Assembly (NCBI RefSeq): GCF_900142195.1
Contig: NZ_FRAB01000008.1
Location: 62,001 to 126,000 of the forward strand
Source of the DNA: Paraburkholderia terricola
Lineage (GTDB): Bacteria > Pseudomonadota > Gammaproteobacteria > Burkholderiales > Burkholderiaceae
Length of the DNA: 64,000 nt
Direction: 5' to 3'
The notes under the pieces were generated by a model. It did not search any database. It was not told where the DNA came from and was given only the letters and a program-made list of their open reading frames with translations. Shown piece by piece: positions 24,221-33,374 of the stretch; position 1 is the first letter of the stretch; the number at the start of each line of letters is the position of its first letter. A program made the translations under genes and the position numbers.

Positions 24221-24928
24221 TCACACGCGCAAGTGTTCGAAGATCGACGCCGCCGCGGTTTCGTCCTTGGCGTCGCCGTGGTCGATGATCTCGCCCTGCT
24301 TGAGCACGGTGTACCGGTCGGCCACCTTCAACGCGAACGGAACGTTCTGCTCGATCAGCAGAAGCGTGGTGCCGTGACGGTTGCGCTCCCATAACAGCGC
24401 GTCGGCCAGCCGGTCGATCACCGACGGTTGCAAGCCCTCGGTGATTTCATCGAGCAGGATGATCGACGGACGCATCATCAGCGCCCTCGCCACCAGCAGC
24501 ATCTTCTGCTCGCCCCCTGACAGCGTGCCGGCATACTGGCTCAGACGGCTCTTGAACACCGGGAAAACGGGCTCGATCTCAGCGAAGCGTTCGTCGAACA
24601 CCGACACTTTGGCAAGCCCCAGGCGCAGGTTGTCGCGGATGCTGAGATCCTGGAACAACGCATGCTCCTGCGGCGCGTAGGCAATGCCCGCGCGCGCGAT
24701 GCGATGCGGCGGCAGGCGCGTGATGTCTTGCCCATGCACATGCACCGCGCCGCTCTTCTTCGGCAGATAACCCATGATCGTCTTGAGCAGCGTGGTCTTG
24801 CCCATGCCGTTCTTGCCGAGCAAGGCGACGGCCTCGCTGTTGGCGACGCTCAACGACAGCTTGCGCAGCACGACCGAGGCCTTGTATCCACTCGTGACGT
24901 CCTGCAGATTCAATGCGATCTGGCTCAC
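24221..24928 (-). CDS. Branched-chain-type (HAAT) ABC transporter ATPase, LivF-like
   Basis: A 235-residue ATPase. Walker A GKNGMGKTT is near residue 36, the signature LSGGEQKML near 140, Walker B ILLDEITEGL near 160; the His switch position has Gln in LIEQNVPFAL, as usual for LivF. The start is GTG 24928, overlapping the stop of the previous gene and preceded by AGGAGG. Urea and short-chain amide transporters use the same family. Confidence 0.92.
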   Translation of the reverse strand: MSQIALNLQDVTSGYKASVVLRKLSLSVANSEAVALLGKNGMGKTTLLKTIMGYLPKKSGAVHVHGQDITRLPPHRIARAGIAYAPQEHALFQDLSIRDNLRLGLAKVSVFDERFAEIEPVFPVFKSRLSQYAGTLSGGEQKMLLVARALMMRPSIILLDEITEGLQPSVIDRLADALLWERNRHGTTLLLIEQNVPFALKVADRYTVLKQGEIIDHGDAKDETAAASIFEHLRV

Positions 24929-26790
24929 GAGGCCTCCTGATAGGTAGCGGCGCCGCCGGGCGCGTCGGCCTGCGCGGTTCCGGCATAGATCGTCCTGACC
25001 AGTTCCGAATTGACCACTTCGTCGAAGTTGCCTTGCATCACGATCTGCCCTTGATGCAGAACCACGATGCGGGTCGCTATCTCGGCGACGAAATCCAGAT
25101 CGTGCTCGACCAGCAGGCAGCAGAGCCGATACTGATGCGCCAGCGCGGCCAGCACGTTGCCGATCTGCGTGCGCTCGGTTTTGGTGAGCCCCGCTGTCGG
25201 TTCGTCGAGCAGCACGATCCGCGGTTCGAGCGCGAGCACCATCGCCAGTTCCAGTGCCTGCTGTTCGCCGTGCGACAGATCCTTCGCCACCGCGCTCAGC
25301 TTCCGGTCGAGGCTGGTGGTGCGGACCACCTCCAGCGCATACGGCGGCAAGGCGAGCGTGGCCGACTGTCTGAAGAGCGACGGCGGCTCGATGATCGTCC
25401 CCGCGATTCGCAAGCATTCGGCCACCGTGAGCGTTTCGAAGATGTTCGCGTTCTGGAACTTGCGGCCCAGGCCGAAATGCACGCAGCGATCCGGCGGCAG
25501 TTGCCGGATATCGTGACCGCACAGCACGACCGTACCGGCGGAGCGTTCCGCGCCGTCGCTCATGCATCGCATCAGCGTGGTCTTGCCGGCGCCGTTCGGA
25601 CCGATCAGGCCGACCAGCTCGCCGGCGTCGGCGTTCAGGTCGATGCCTTGCAGCACCTTGAGATTGCCGAAATGCCGGGCGACGCCCTCCATTTGCAGCG
25701 CGGGCGGAGATGCCGCCGCACGCCCATGCTCCGCCCGCATCACCCGTTCGACCAGTTCCGGTTCGGCGCCGTTGCCGCCCAGATGACGGAACGGTTTCAG
25801 AAGCAGCGGCATGAGACCTTGCGGCAGCAGGACGATCACCGCGACGAAGGCGGCGCCGAGTATCAGTTGCCACGCAAAGGGCATGAAGCCGCTGAGATAG
25901 GCCGTCCCCACGTTGATCAGCAGCGCGCCGATCACGGGCCCCCACAGCGTCCCCCGGCCGCCGAGCGCAACCCAGATGATGAGTTGCGTACCCAGCACGA
26001 AGCCGGTCAGCTCGGGCGCGACCACGCCGCTGAACGAGCCATAGCCGAAGCCCGCAAGGCCCGCGACGGCGGCGGTCGCCACCAGCAGAACGATCTTGAC
26101 CCGCGACGTATTGATGCCGAGGTACGAACAGCGCGATTCGTTGTCGCGAATGGCCGCGAGCACGCGGCCGCCGTCGCTGCGCACGAATAGCCAGGCCAGC
26201 AGGGCGACAACCGCGAGCGCCGCTCCGGCGATCCAGTACCAGGCCTCCAGAGAAAGATCGAAGGTCGGGTAGCCGGTCAGCCCCGAACTCGAACCCGTCC
26301 ATTCCCCACCCGAGAGCAGCAGTTGGCTGAGGACGATCGGCAAGACCAGCGACATCACCGTCGCGAAGAACGGCGAGGCGCCCCGGTAGAACGAGAGCCA
26401 GCCAAGCAGTCCGGCGACGCCCGCGCTCACCGCGACGGCCGCGCCCAGCGCCAACGCCACATAACCGGCGGAGAAGCCGCCGTGCGTGAAGACGAGGCCC
26501 GCCGCATACGCGCCGAGACCGAAGAAGGCCGATTGCCCGAACGTCAGATAGCCGGTGTATCCCCAAAGAATGTCCACCGTCACGGCGACGATCGAGAAAA
26601 AGAATGCCTGAATCAGCACGTTCAGCAGATAGGAGCCGAACAGCCACGGACCCGCGGCCATCAGCAGAACGCCGATACCGCCGAGCACGACGAGTCCCCT
26701 GCCCTGCGCGTTGCGCCGGTCGCGCACCGGCTTGCCGGTCCGTGCCGGATCACCGCCGACATGATTGAGCGATGCGTTCACTTTAGCCAT
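24925..26790 (-). CDS. Fused HAAT permease-ATPase (LivM-LivG)
   Basis: A 621-residue fusion. Residues about 35-330 are the LivM-type permease with eight or more helices and the motif WGYTGYLTFGQSAFFGLGAYA. After a linker of about 30 residues comes the LivG-type ATPase: Walker A GPNGAGKTT near 396, signature LSHGEQQALELA, Walker B IVLLDEPTAGL and switch His in LVEHDLDF. LivM and LivG are usually separate genes, but such fusions are known. It overlaps livH by eight bases and the LivF-like gene by four. Confidence 0.93.
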   Translation of the reverse strand: MAKVNASLNHVGGDPARTGKPVRDRRNAQGRGLVVLGGIGVLLMAAGPWLFGSYLLNVLIQAFFFSIVAVTVDILWGYTGYLTFGQSAFFGLGAYAAGLVFTHGGFSAGYVALALGAAVAVSAGVAGLLGWLSFYRGASPFFATVMSLVLPIVLSQLLLSGGEWTGSSSGLTGYPTFDLSLEAWYWIAGAALAVVALLAWLFVRSDGGRVLAAIRDNESRCSYLGINTSRVKIVLLVATAAVAGLAGFGYGSFSGVVAPELTGFVLGTQLIIWVALGGRGTLWGPVIGALLINVGTAYLSGFMPFAWQLILGAAFVAVIVLLPQGLMPLLLKPFRHLGGNGAEPELVERVMRAEHGRAAASPPALQMEGVARHFGNLKVLQGIDLNADAGELVGLIGPNGAGKTTLMRCMSDGAERSAGTVVLCGHDIRQLPPDRCVHFGLGRKFQNANIFETLTVAECLRIAGTIIEPPSLFRQSATLALPPYALEVVRTTSLDRKLSAVAKDLSHGEQQALELAMVLALEPRIVLLDEPTAGLTKTERTQIGNVLAALAHQYRLCCLLVEHDLDFVAEIATRIVVLHQGQIVMQGNFDEVVNSELVRTIYAGTAQADAPGGAATYQEAS

Positions 26791-27616
26791 GAGAGAACCC
26801 CTTCGGACGGGCACGCAGCGTGAGCGCCGCCAGCACGGCGATGGTCAACCCACCGAGCACCGGACTGACGAACGTGCTGACCAGCACCTGGCAAGCGCCG
26901 AACACGAGGCACGTGAACAGCAGGCTCAGCATCGAGTGCCCGGACACCATCACCAGCATGAAAGCGCTCACCAGCCACGGCAGCCCCATGTCGGGATCGA
27001 CGCTCGACAGCGGCGTGATGAGCGTGCCCGCGAGCGAGCCCAGGGCCGCGCCGAGACTGAACGTGATGAAGCGGATACGGCCCGAGTGAATGCCGAGCCC
27101 GCGCGCCAGGTCCTCGTTCATGATCACCGCACGGGTCTTGACGCCGAAGCGGGTGCCCGTGAGCAGCGCCGTCATGAGCGCGCATAGGCCGAGCGCAACG
27201 GGTATCAGCAACAGGCGATAGGCGGAATACTCGGTCCCCGCGATGGAAAAGACGCCTTTCAGCGGTGTTTCCACGAACTGGACCTCGCGGCCGAACGCCA
27301 TCACGATGATCTGTCCGATGACGATGCCGAGCCCCCACGTGGCGAGGATCGCGTCGAGCGGCCGCTTATAGAGAGGCCGCACGATCACCAGTTCGACCAG
27401 CATGCCGACCGCGGTGCCGATCACGATCGCCAGCGGCACGCCGATCCACGGATCAAGCTTCAGTTGCGTGATCACGAAGCTCGCGTACGCGCCCATCGTG
27501 AGCAACGCGCCGTGAGCGAAGTTGACGATTTTCATCACGCCGAAAATGACCATCAACCCGGCGGTCACGATGAACAGCACCGCCGCGGTTGTCAAAACAT
27601 CCAATACCAGAACCAT
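26783..27616 (-). CDS. HAAT ABC transporter permease, LivH-like
   Basis: A 277-residue polytopic protein with about eight helices. It shows MKIVNFAHGALLTMGAYASF near residues 28-47 and the typical ATWGLGIVIGQ and GTRFGVKTRAVIMNEDLARGLGI cytoplasmic loop. It pairs with the LivM part of the following fusion to import a small amide or amino-acid-like substrate. Confidence 0.93.
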   Translation of the reverse strand: MVLVLDVLTTAAVLFIVTAGLMVIFGVMKIVNFAHGALLTMGAYASFVITQLKLDPWIGVPLAIVIGTAVGMLVELVIVRPLYKRPLDAILATWGLGIVIGQIIVMAFGREVQFVETPLKGVFSIAGTEYSAYRLLLIPVALGLCALMTALLTGTRFGVKTRAVIMNEDLARGLGIHSGRIRFITFSLGAALGSLAGTLITPLSSVDPDMGLPWLVSAFMLVMVSGHSMLSLLFTCLVFGACQVLVSTFVSPVLGGLTIAVLAALTLRARPKGFSHG

Positions 27617-27690
27617 TGTCGTCTCCCATCACATCCGCCTTGGCGCCGGTCGGAACCCGCGAGCGGCGGATGTTGCATGTCTGATCGTGC

Positions 27691-28860
27691 TTACCTGATA
27701 TTCGGGCACTGAGCGCCGGGGTCCACGTCCGGGAAAGTTTGCAGGATCTTGACCGAACCGTCTGCCTGAATCTGACCCAAACGCATCGCGAGGGGCGTAT
27801 GCCGGCTTTTGCTCATCTCGACCTGACCGCGCGGGCCGTCGAAAGACACTTGATCGAGCGCCTTGATGACCTTGCCCGAGTCGGTGGAACCCGCTTTCTC
27901 GACCGCCGCCTTGTACAGGAAGAAGGCTTCGTATTGCGGCTCGGATAGCTCGTTCGGCGTTTTCACGTTCTTGCCGAACCGTTTGTCCATGGCCGCGAGA
28001 AACTTCTTGTTGCCCGACGTATCGATACTCGTCAAGTAGGAGCCGGACATGTAGATGCCGGTCGCGACGTCGCCCATGCTTCTCGCGGTGCCTTCGTCGA
28101 TAGCCAGGTTGCCGTATGGCACGGCGAGCCCCGAACCCTTCAACTGTTTGGCGAGCGCCACGTTGGGCGCGCCGCCGGCCGTCGCGCTGATCAGCGCGTC
28201 GGGATGCGCCGCGCGAATCTTGGAGAGCACCGGCGTCCAGTCGGTGCCGTCGATGGGCAGATACTCTTCGCCGATCACCTTGCCGCCATGCTGCTCGATG
28301 TACTTCCTGGTGAACTGCAACATGCCGCGGCCAAACGCGTAATCGTTGCCCACCAGATAGAACGTCTTGGCGTTCTTGCTCTTGGCGAAGTAGTCGACCA
28401 CCGGCGCGACCTGTTGCTCGGGTACCCAGCCGTTCACGTACATCCACGGGCTGCACGAGCGGCCTTCGTAAAACGACGTATAGATGAGCGGCTTCTTGCC
28501 GCGGGCCACGATCGGCAGGGCCGCATTGCGGGCGGCGCTGGTCTCCATCGAAATGATGGCGTCGACGTTCTTCTGGAACACCAACGTGTCGTAGGCTTTT
28601 TGCGCGCCGACCGCGCCGGACGCGTCGTCTGTGATTTCAAGCTGGATCGGGCGGCCCATGATGCCGCCGGATGCGTTGATCTCGTCGACCGCAAGCTGCG
28701 AGGACTGAACCACCGCGGGCGCGACCACGCTATTGGCGCCGGACAACCCGACTGCGACGCCGATCTTGATCGGCTCGGCGGCAAACGCGTTCATGCAGGC
28801 GCAGGCGCCGGCGAGCGCCGCGATCGTGGCAACGAGGAACTGTTTGTCGAACGGTCTCAT
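27691..28860 (-). CDS. Periplasmic amide/branched-chain amino-acid-type binding protein
   Basis: A 389-residue substrate-binding protein. A signal peptide is visible (about 1-26, cleavage after NAFA), followed by the mature start EPIKIGVAVGLSG. The order of segments resembles AmiC (FYEGRSCSPWMYVNGWVPEQQ versus the same region in AmiC), so sensor and transporter probably recognise related ligands. The ATG at 28860 starts directly at the signal peptide. It is the second gene of the operon, 55 bases after the nitrilase-like gene. Confidence 0.92.
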   Translation of the reverse strand: MRPFDKQFLVATIAALAGACACMNAFAAEPIKIGVAVGLSGANSVVAPAVVQSSQLAVDEINASGGIMGRPIQLEITDDASGAVGAQKAYDTLVFQKNVDAIISMETSAARNAALPIVARGKKPLIYTSFYEGRSCSPWMYVNGWVPEQQVAPVVDYFAKSKNAKTFYLVGNDYAFGRGMLQFTRKYIEQHGGKVIGEEYLPIDGTDWTPVLSKIRAAHPDALISATAGGAPNVALAKQLKGSGLAVPYGNLAIDEGTARSMGDVATGIYMSGSYLTSIDTSGNKKFLAAMDKRFGKNVKTPNELSEPQYEAFFLYKAAVEKAGSTDSGKVIKALDQVSFDGPRGQVEMSKSRHTPLAMRLGQIQADGSVKILQTFPDVDPGAQCPNIR

Positions 28861-28915
28861 GGCGTTTCCTTTAATGGATGGAGTGAATCGGGAAGTACAT
28901 GCGGGCGCCGGTCTT

Positions 28916-29803
28916 TCACGCGAGACAGAAAGACCGGGCGGTGCCGAGCATCCGGCCATACACGTCGGCGCGCCGATCGCGCAACACATGATTGAACGTG
29001 TTGAGCGTGCGCCCGGAGCGCGTGCGCTTCACGTCGATCACCGCGTACAGAATTTCCTCGCGATCGACGCTGGCCGGCCCGGCCACCGGCCAGCCGTCGC
29101 CGCCGACGATCAGGCTCTGGCCGATGAACGGCTGACCGCGTTCGGTGCCGATCCGGTTCGCGCAGGCGATCGCAATGCCGTTGCTGTGCGCGGCGGCCAT
29201 GGTGAGCGTCGCCGCCATCGCCGAGCGGTCGTCAGGCTGCGACGGCATGGGCACCCAGTTCGTCGGCACGCAGACAATGTCCGCGCCTTGCATGGCCGCC
29301 AGCCGATAGGTCTCGGGAAACCATCCGTCGTAGCAGATCGCGATCGCGATGCGCCCGAGCGGCGTGCCGAACACCGGCACACCGCGGTCCCCCGCCTCGA
29401 AGAACAGGTTTTCGTTATTCCAGAGATGCAGCTTGCGGTACACGCCGATGTAACCCGAAGGACCCGTGAAGAGCGCCGAGTTATACAGACGCTTGCCGGC
29501 CCGTTCCGCGATACCGGTGACGAGATGAATGCCGAGACGCTGCGCCGTGTCGGCGAAGATGCGAGCGGTTTCTCCATCGGGCAGCGCTTCCGCCAGCGCG
29601 AAAGCCTCCTCGCGATTCGCAAAGGCGTAACCGGTGTTCGCCAACTCGGGCAAGACCACGAGCGATGCGCCGTTTCTCGCGGCGGTTTCGATGTGCCGGA
29701 TCGCTCGTGCCACGTTATCGCGCTTCGCGCCGACATGCGGCTCCATCTGCACGCATGCGATCACGAGACTTTGAAGCTCAGGTTTTGCGGGGTCGTGCAA
29801 CAT
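28916..29803 (-). CDS. Nitrilase-superfamily amidohydrolase
   Basis: A 295-residue carbon-nitrogen hydrolase with the Glu-Lys-Cys triad: Glu53 (VVLPELANTGY), Lys124 (YRKLHLW) and Cys157 (AICYDGWFPE). The members of this superfamily cleave nitriles, amides or carbamoyl compounds; the exact substrate cannot be read from sequence. Length and the NLFFEAGD motif suggest an amidase branch rather than a true nitrilase. It is the first gene of an operon with an amide-type transporter, an amidase and AmiCR. The ATG at 29803 follows GGGAGAAGA, immediately after the leader terminator. Confidence 0.9.
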   Translation of the reverse strand: MLHDPAKPELQSLVIACVQMEPHVGAKRDNVARAIRHIETAARNGASLVVLPELANTGYAFANREEAFALAEALPDGETARIFADTAQRLGIHLVTGIAERAGKRLYNSALFTGPSGYIGVYRKLHLWNNENLFFEAGDRGVPVFGTPLGRIAIAICYDGWFPETYRLAAMQGADIVCVPTNWVPMPSQPDDRSAMAATLTMAAAHSNGIAIACANRIGTERGQPFIGQSLIVGGDGWPVAGPASVDREEILYAVIDVKRTRSGRTLNTFNHVLRDRRADVYGRMLGTARSFCLA

Positions 29804-29820
29804 CGCTTTTCTTCTCCCAA

Positions 29821-29864
29821 AACAAAAAGCCCCCTCACTAGCGTTGGACGCAAGTTCGGGGGCT
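29821..29864 (-). terminator. Leader terminator before the nitrilase-like gene (antitermination target)
   Basis: On the minus strand AGCCCCC (29864-29858) pairs with GGGGGCT (29834-29828), followed by TTTTTGTTTT. An inner GCG/CGC stem can extend it. It lies between the operon promoter and its first start codon, so most transcripts would stop here unless AmiR intervenes. Confidence 0.88.
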
Positions 29865-29884
29865 GCATAGCCTTCCATGTGTGG

Positions 29885-29926
29885 CACGGCAACGTTGCCG
29901 TGGTGTCGCCGGAAAATCATGGCGAC
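29885..29926 (-). promoter_or_regulatory. Two leader hairpins, one with an ANTAR-type hexaloop
   Basis: In the leader RNA, GTCGCC and GGCGAC (29926-29905) form a stem with a 10-base loop. Next, CACGGC and GCCGTG (29902-29885) form a perfect 6-bp stem around the hexaloop AACGUU, which has the A at position 1 and G at position 4 that ANTAR proteins require. A third short stem (GGCU/AGCC) overlaps the terminator's 5' arm. The second hexaloop of the usual pair is not clear. Confidence 0.65.
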
Positions 29927-29938
29927 TGATTCGGGGTG

Positions 29939-29967
29939 AATTTATGAAACCAAATTCTCGATGTCAA
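29939..29967 (-). promoter_or_regulatory. Sigma70 promoter of the amide operon
   Basis: Minus strand TTGACA (29967-29962), a 17-base spacer, and TAAATT (29944-29939). The transcript would begin near 29932 and carry a leader of about 130 bases with the hairpins and terminator described here. Confidence 0.8.
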
Positions 29968-30081
29968 GAGATTTGGGCAGCTTATAGGGAAAGTACTTCT
30001 CTCCAGCTCTCTCAAGCCGCGACGCCGGGACCGTGGAGCCCCGGCATCCGAATCAACTCACAGTTTGCGCGTGACGCGCGA

Positions 30082-32529
30082 TTACAGCAATTCCTGGTGC
30101 AGCGGCGAATTCACCGGCAACGTACCGCCGTGACGCACGACGAGCTTCTGCGTCGCGAGAATCGCCGATGCGATTGCGCCGCTCGCGAACCCGCCCTCGT
30201 AGGTGAGCTTCTCGCCCATCGGAATCACGCCGTCGTCGTGCCGTTCCGTGAGGAAGCCATAGAGCCGGCGGCTGTTTTCCAGATCGCCCGGTGCGTCCAT
30301 CTTGAAGGCGGCCCAGACATGCCGCTCTTCCGCCCAGTTCGTGTAGAAGAAGCGGTCGCGATTCGCTTCCACGAGATCGGCGAGCTTGCCGATCTTCTGG
30401 TACTCGGGATTGTCCGGCTCACGTGACGCGACGCTGCGCAACAGCTTGATGAATCCGTCTCGCCGATCCTCGACGGTCATCCCCACCGCCTTGTCCGCAT
30501 TCTTTCCTTGCGCGTACTCGGAATACACCGCACCCGTACCGTCGGGCTGCAGCATCATGTAGACCTGTTGATTGAACTCGTCCGTCTGGATGTTCGCCGG
30601 CAATTCGTCGGCCCGGATACTGCCGACCGCGATCCCGAATCCCGCCTTGGTGGCGGACACCAGGTTGGCGTTTTTCAGCGCTGCGACGAATTCATCCGGC
30701 AACATCGGCTCCGTGCCTGGCGCGGGCGCATGCAGACCGAGCCGGAGCGCCTCACGCGGACTGCCGGAGAAGAGCAGTTCGTCGTAGACCTTTTCGTCGG
30801 TCTTGCCGGTTGTTTTGTCGAGCACCGACACGCGGTACTTGCCATCGACTTTCCTGATCTCGGTGACTTCGGTATTGAGCTTGATGACCTGCTTGTCCTC
30901 GAGCGACCCCACGCCTTCGGGCAGCCCCTCGCGGTCCGCGACGAGCTTGTAAAGCGGTGCATCGGCGCCCTCCTTCAGCCCCACGTGATCCTTCAGACGG
31001 CCGTCGCTGACGAAGCGCGCTTCCTCGAGAAAGCCGATGTCCGAATAGCCTTTGTATCCGCCCACGCCGATGCCGACCGCACCGAACGTTTGCCATTCCT
31101 CCTCGCTCCATTCGATGCCCTGTTCGGCCAGCAACTGGTCCACGCCGGAGCGGAACGAGTGGCTGTCGAAATCCTTCTTCGCCTTGTCCCAGAGTCTGCG
31201 GACCTCGGCCGTGTCGCCCGCCTTGCGCGCCTCGTCGATCGGCTTGAAGAAGGGGTCGATCATCGCGCGCTGGATGTCGTGCGCGACCTTGCGCATGACG
31301 GGATCGTCGGCCTGCTGGCCGGGCTGAACCGTGGCCACCTTGCCGCCGAGCAGATAGGTGATCGGCACGCCCGGCGAACCCGGATTGGGAAACGGCTCGA
31401 ATTCGAGGCCGTAGTGTTCGGCCAAACCCCAGTACGCGTTGTTCCGATCCCGGTGGAAACGCATGCCGCCCGGATGAAAGGGCGTCGAAATTCCCTCCCA
31501 GTGTTTCGCCGCGATCCGTCCGCCGATCTGGCCCGCCTGTTCGAGCACCTCGATGTTCTTGATGCCGGCCCGGTTGGCCAGGTCCGCCGCCATGATCCCT
31601 GCGGGCCCCCCGCCGACGATACCGATGCTGATGTCCTTCTCGCCTTCGGGCAGTTCGCCGACCACACGGTTGGTCCGTTCGAGGAAACCCCGATAGTCGA
31701 CCTGGTGATCCACCGGCATCGACGCACTCACGTCGGCGAAGCGATCATCGAGCAGCGCCTTCAGACGAGGCTCCGCGTCGACGACTTGCATCGGCGCCGT
31801 CAGCGCCTGCTCCGCTTCGGGCGTGCACGAGCCAAGCAGACGCGCGGCTTGCTCCGGCTTCATGTTGACGGCCATGTGGTCGAGCCAGTCGCGCACCGGC
31901 GTGCGCGGCAGATCCTGCGACGCCGCGCGCGTGGTGTCGCCGAGCAATGCCGCCTGCTCCGTGCCCAGCGAGTTGAGCACGTCGCCTTTTTCGGCCTCGC
32001 ACAACGCGAGCCACATCGTCGTGATTTCCATATGCAGCTGGTTGCGCTCCCGCCCTTCTCCCAGCGTGCCCAGCAAGTTCAGATTCTTCGTGACGGCGGG
32101 CGCGAGCTTCTCGCGGTCGGCCCGCGGCCATTGGCCGACCGGCTCGCTGAAATCGCAGCCGATGGCCTGCGGCGTGAGTGGCGGCAGCGCACGGCCGCTG
32201 GTTTTCAGAGTCGGGTCGCGAAGCAGCGCGTCTGAGTTACCCGCTTTCAGATAGCTCCCCATGAGCGCCTGGCCGTAGGGCCATTTGTCCGTGATCACCG
32301 GCCGTGTCGCCTGCGCGCCCTGGCTTGACGAGGCGGGCGGCGGCTGGCGCGGACGGTCGGCGGCGGAGCCTTCTGCTGGACCCGCTTTGCGCCTTTCGGC
32401 GGGCCCCGGCATGCCCGGAGGCACTTGCCGCGGCGAGGCGGCCGGCGGTGGAGGTTCCGCTGCAACGTCGCCGAGCGGCGGTATGTCGGGGTTGTTACCG
32501 GGGGTGGACGAGCTTGGATTGACGTTCAT
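30082..32529 (-). CDS. FAD-dependent amine oxidase with a long effector-like N-terminus
   Basis: An 815-residue flavoprotein. Residues 1-80 are Pro/Ser/Ala-rich and disordered, without a signal peptide. Residues about 85-290 are a helical domain that was not recognised. From about 300 comes the amine-oxidase fold: the dinucleotide site SIGIVGGGPAGIMAADLA with the Glu after NIEVLE, the IGGR motif, the GGMRFHRD active-site loop, and the C-terminal YEGGFASGAIASA that closes over the flavin. The fold is that of tryptophan 2-monooxygenase (IaaM) and L-amino-acid oxidases. The Pro/Ser-rich start and large N-terminal addition resemble type III effectors; only a degenerate PIP box (TTCGC-N15-TTCCG, 32652-32628) lies upstream. 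Substrate unknown. Confidence 0.8.
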   Translation of the reverse strand: MNVNPSSSTPGNNPDIPPLGDVAAEPPPPAASPRQVPPGMPGPAERRKAGPAEGSAADRPRQPPPASSSQGAQATRPVITDKWPYGQALMGSYLKAGNSDALLRDPTLKTSGRALPPLTPQAIGCDFSEPVGQWPRADREKLAPAVTKNLNLLGTLGEGRERNQLHMEITTMWLALCEAEKGDVLNSLGTEQAALLGDTTRAASQDLPRTPVRDWLDHMAVNMKPEQAARLLGSCTPEAEQALTAPMQVVDAEPRLKALLDDRFADVSASMPVDHQVDYRGFLERTNRVVGELPEGEKDISIGIVGGGPAGIMAADLANRAGIKNIEVLEQAGQIGGRIAAKHWEGISTPFHPGGMRFHRDRNNAYWGLAEHYGLEFEPFPNPGSPGVPITYLLGGKVATVQPGQQADDPVMRKVAHDIQRAMIDPFFKPIDEARKAGDTAEVRRLWDKAKKDFDSHSFRSGVDQLLAEQGIEWSEEEWQTFGAVGIGVGGYKGYSDIGFLEEARFVSDGRLKDHVGLKEGADAPLYKLVADREGLPEGVGSLEDKQVIKLNTEVTEIRKVDGKYRVSVLDKTTGKTDEKVYDELLFSGSPREALRLGLHAPAPGTEPMLPDEFVAALKNANLVSATKAGFGIAVGSIRADELPANIQTDEFNQQVYMMLQPDGTGAVYSEYAQGKNADKAVGMTVEDRRDGFIKLLRSVASREPDNPEYQKIGKLADLVEANRDRFFYTNWAEERHVWAAFKMDAPGDLENSRRLYGFLTERHDDGVIPMGEKLTYEGGFASGAIASAILATQKLVVRHGGTLPVNSPLHQELL

Positions 32530-32827
32530 GTTGGCGATGTCCCTCGTGGGTTGTCTCGTGAGTTATGTCGAACAAAAGCAATCGATCGTTATGAGAACAG
32601 GCGAGCGCTCGGCGATAACCGTCACCCCGGAAGAATCGACACGCTATGCGAAACGCCGCACGCTCGTGCTGGCCCGGCCGCGCTTCAAATTACGCGCTTC
32701 AAATTACTTTCGAAGCTGCCGTCTTATTTTCGGAAAGGCATTGCGCCGTGGGTCCAGCACTTTCCAGACGGTGCACGTCTTCGGTGCGTCGGATTCGTCG
32801 CCCACTACCGAAGATTGGAGAGAAGAG

Positions 32828-33253
32828 ATGAAACGCCTGAATCGATGTGCCGCTTTGCTCACCGCTACCCTGGTAGCGCTGACGTTCGCCACGCATGGCG
32901 CGGCCACGTTCGCCGCCACCGCTGCGCGCGGCGCGGCGACGCCCTGCGAGGCCCAGACGGGCAGCGCGCAATCCTCGCCGGGCCCGCTGACGCTGCTGGT
33001 CGATCCGCCCGAGGGCGGCACGTTGCGGCTCACCTATGTGCCGCTCGATGGATGGAAGCTCGACACCGCGAACGGCGCATCCACGCAGGCCGAAGGCCGC
33101 GTGTCGCCCGTGGGCGCATCGCGTCTCAAGGAAAAGCGTGCCGCGAGCGAGCCGATGACCGTGTTCATCGACGGCCCGAGCGGCTTTGCCTACGTCTGGA
33201 CACAGGACCGCGGATGGAAATTCACCGGCCGCGTCACCGACCGGATTCGATGA
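32828..33253 (+). CDS. Small exported protein of unknown function
   Basis: A 141-residue protein with a clear signal peptide (basic MKRLNR, hydrophobic core to about 25, cleavage near residue 30). The mature part has a beta-rich look (LTLLVDPPEGGTLRLTYVPLDGWKLD, MTVFIDGPSGFAYVWTQDRGWKF) and one cysteine. It is probably periplasmic. The ATG at 32828 has a GGAGAGAAGAG site. It is divergent from the amine oxidase; the 298 bases between contain a direct repeat, CGCTTCAAATTA, at 32681 and 32697. Confidence 0.7.
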   Translation: MKRLNRCAALLTATLVALTFATHGAATFAATAARGAATPCEAQTGSAQSSPGPLTLLVDPPEGGTLRLTYVPLDGWKLDTANGASTQAEGRVSPVGASRLKEKRAASEPMTVFIDGPSGFAYVWTQDRGWKFTGRVTDRIR

Positions 33254-33374
33254 GCGGCGCGCGAACGAGCAACACGACGGGAGTCGCGTGAAGCGTCGCG
33301 CGTTTTATCATGCAGGCTCATGCCTGCTTTGGCCGCGCTTCGGCCACGCTTCGGCCACTATCGACTCCACGCCC

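Noticed and set aside
32628..32652. PIP box for the amine-oxidase gene as a firm feature
   Set aside because: The second half reads TTCCG and there is no convincing YANNNT at 30-32 bases, so it is mentioned only as a degenerate match.
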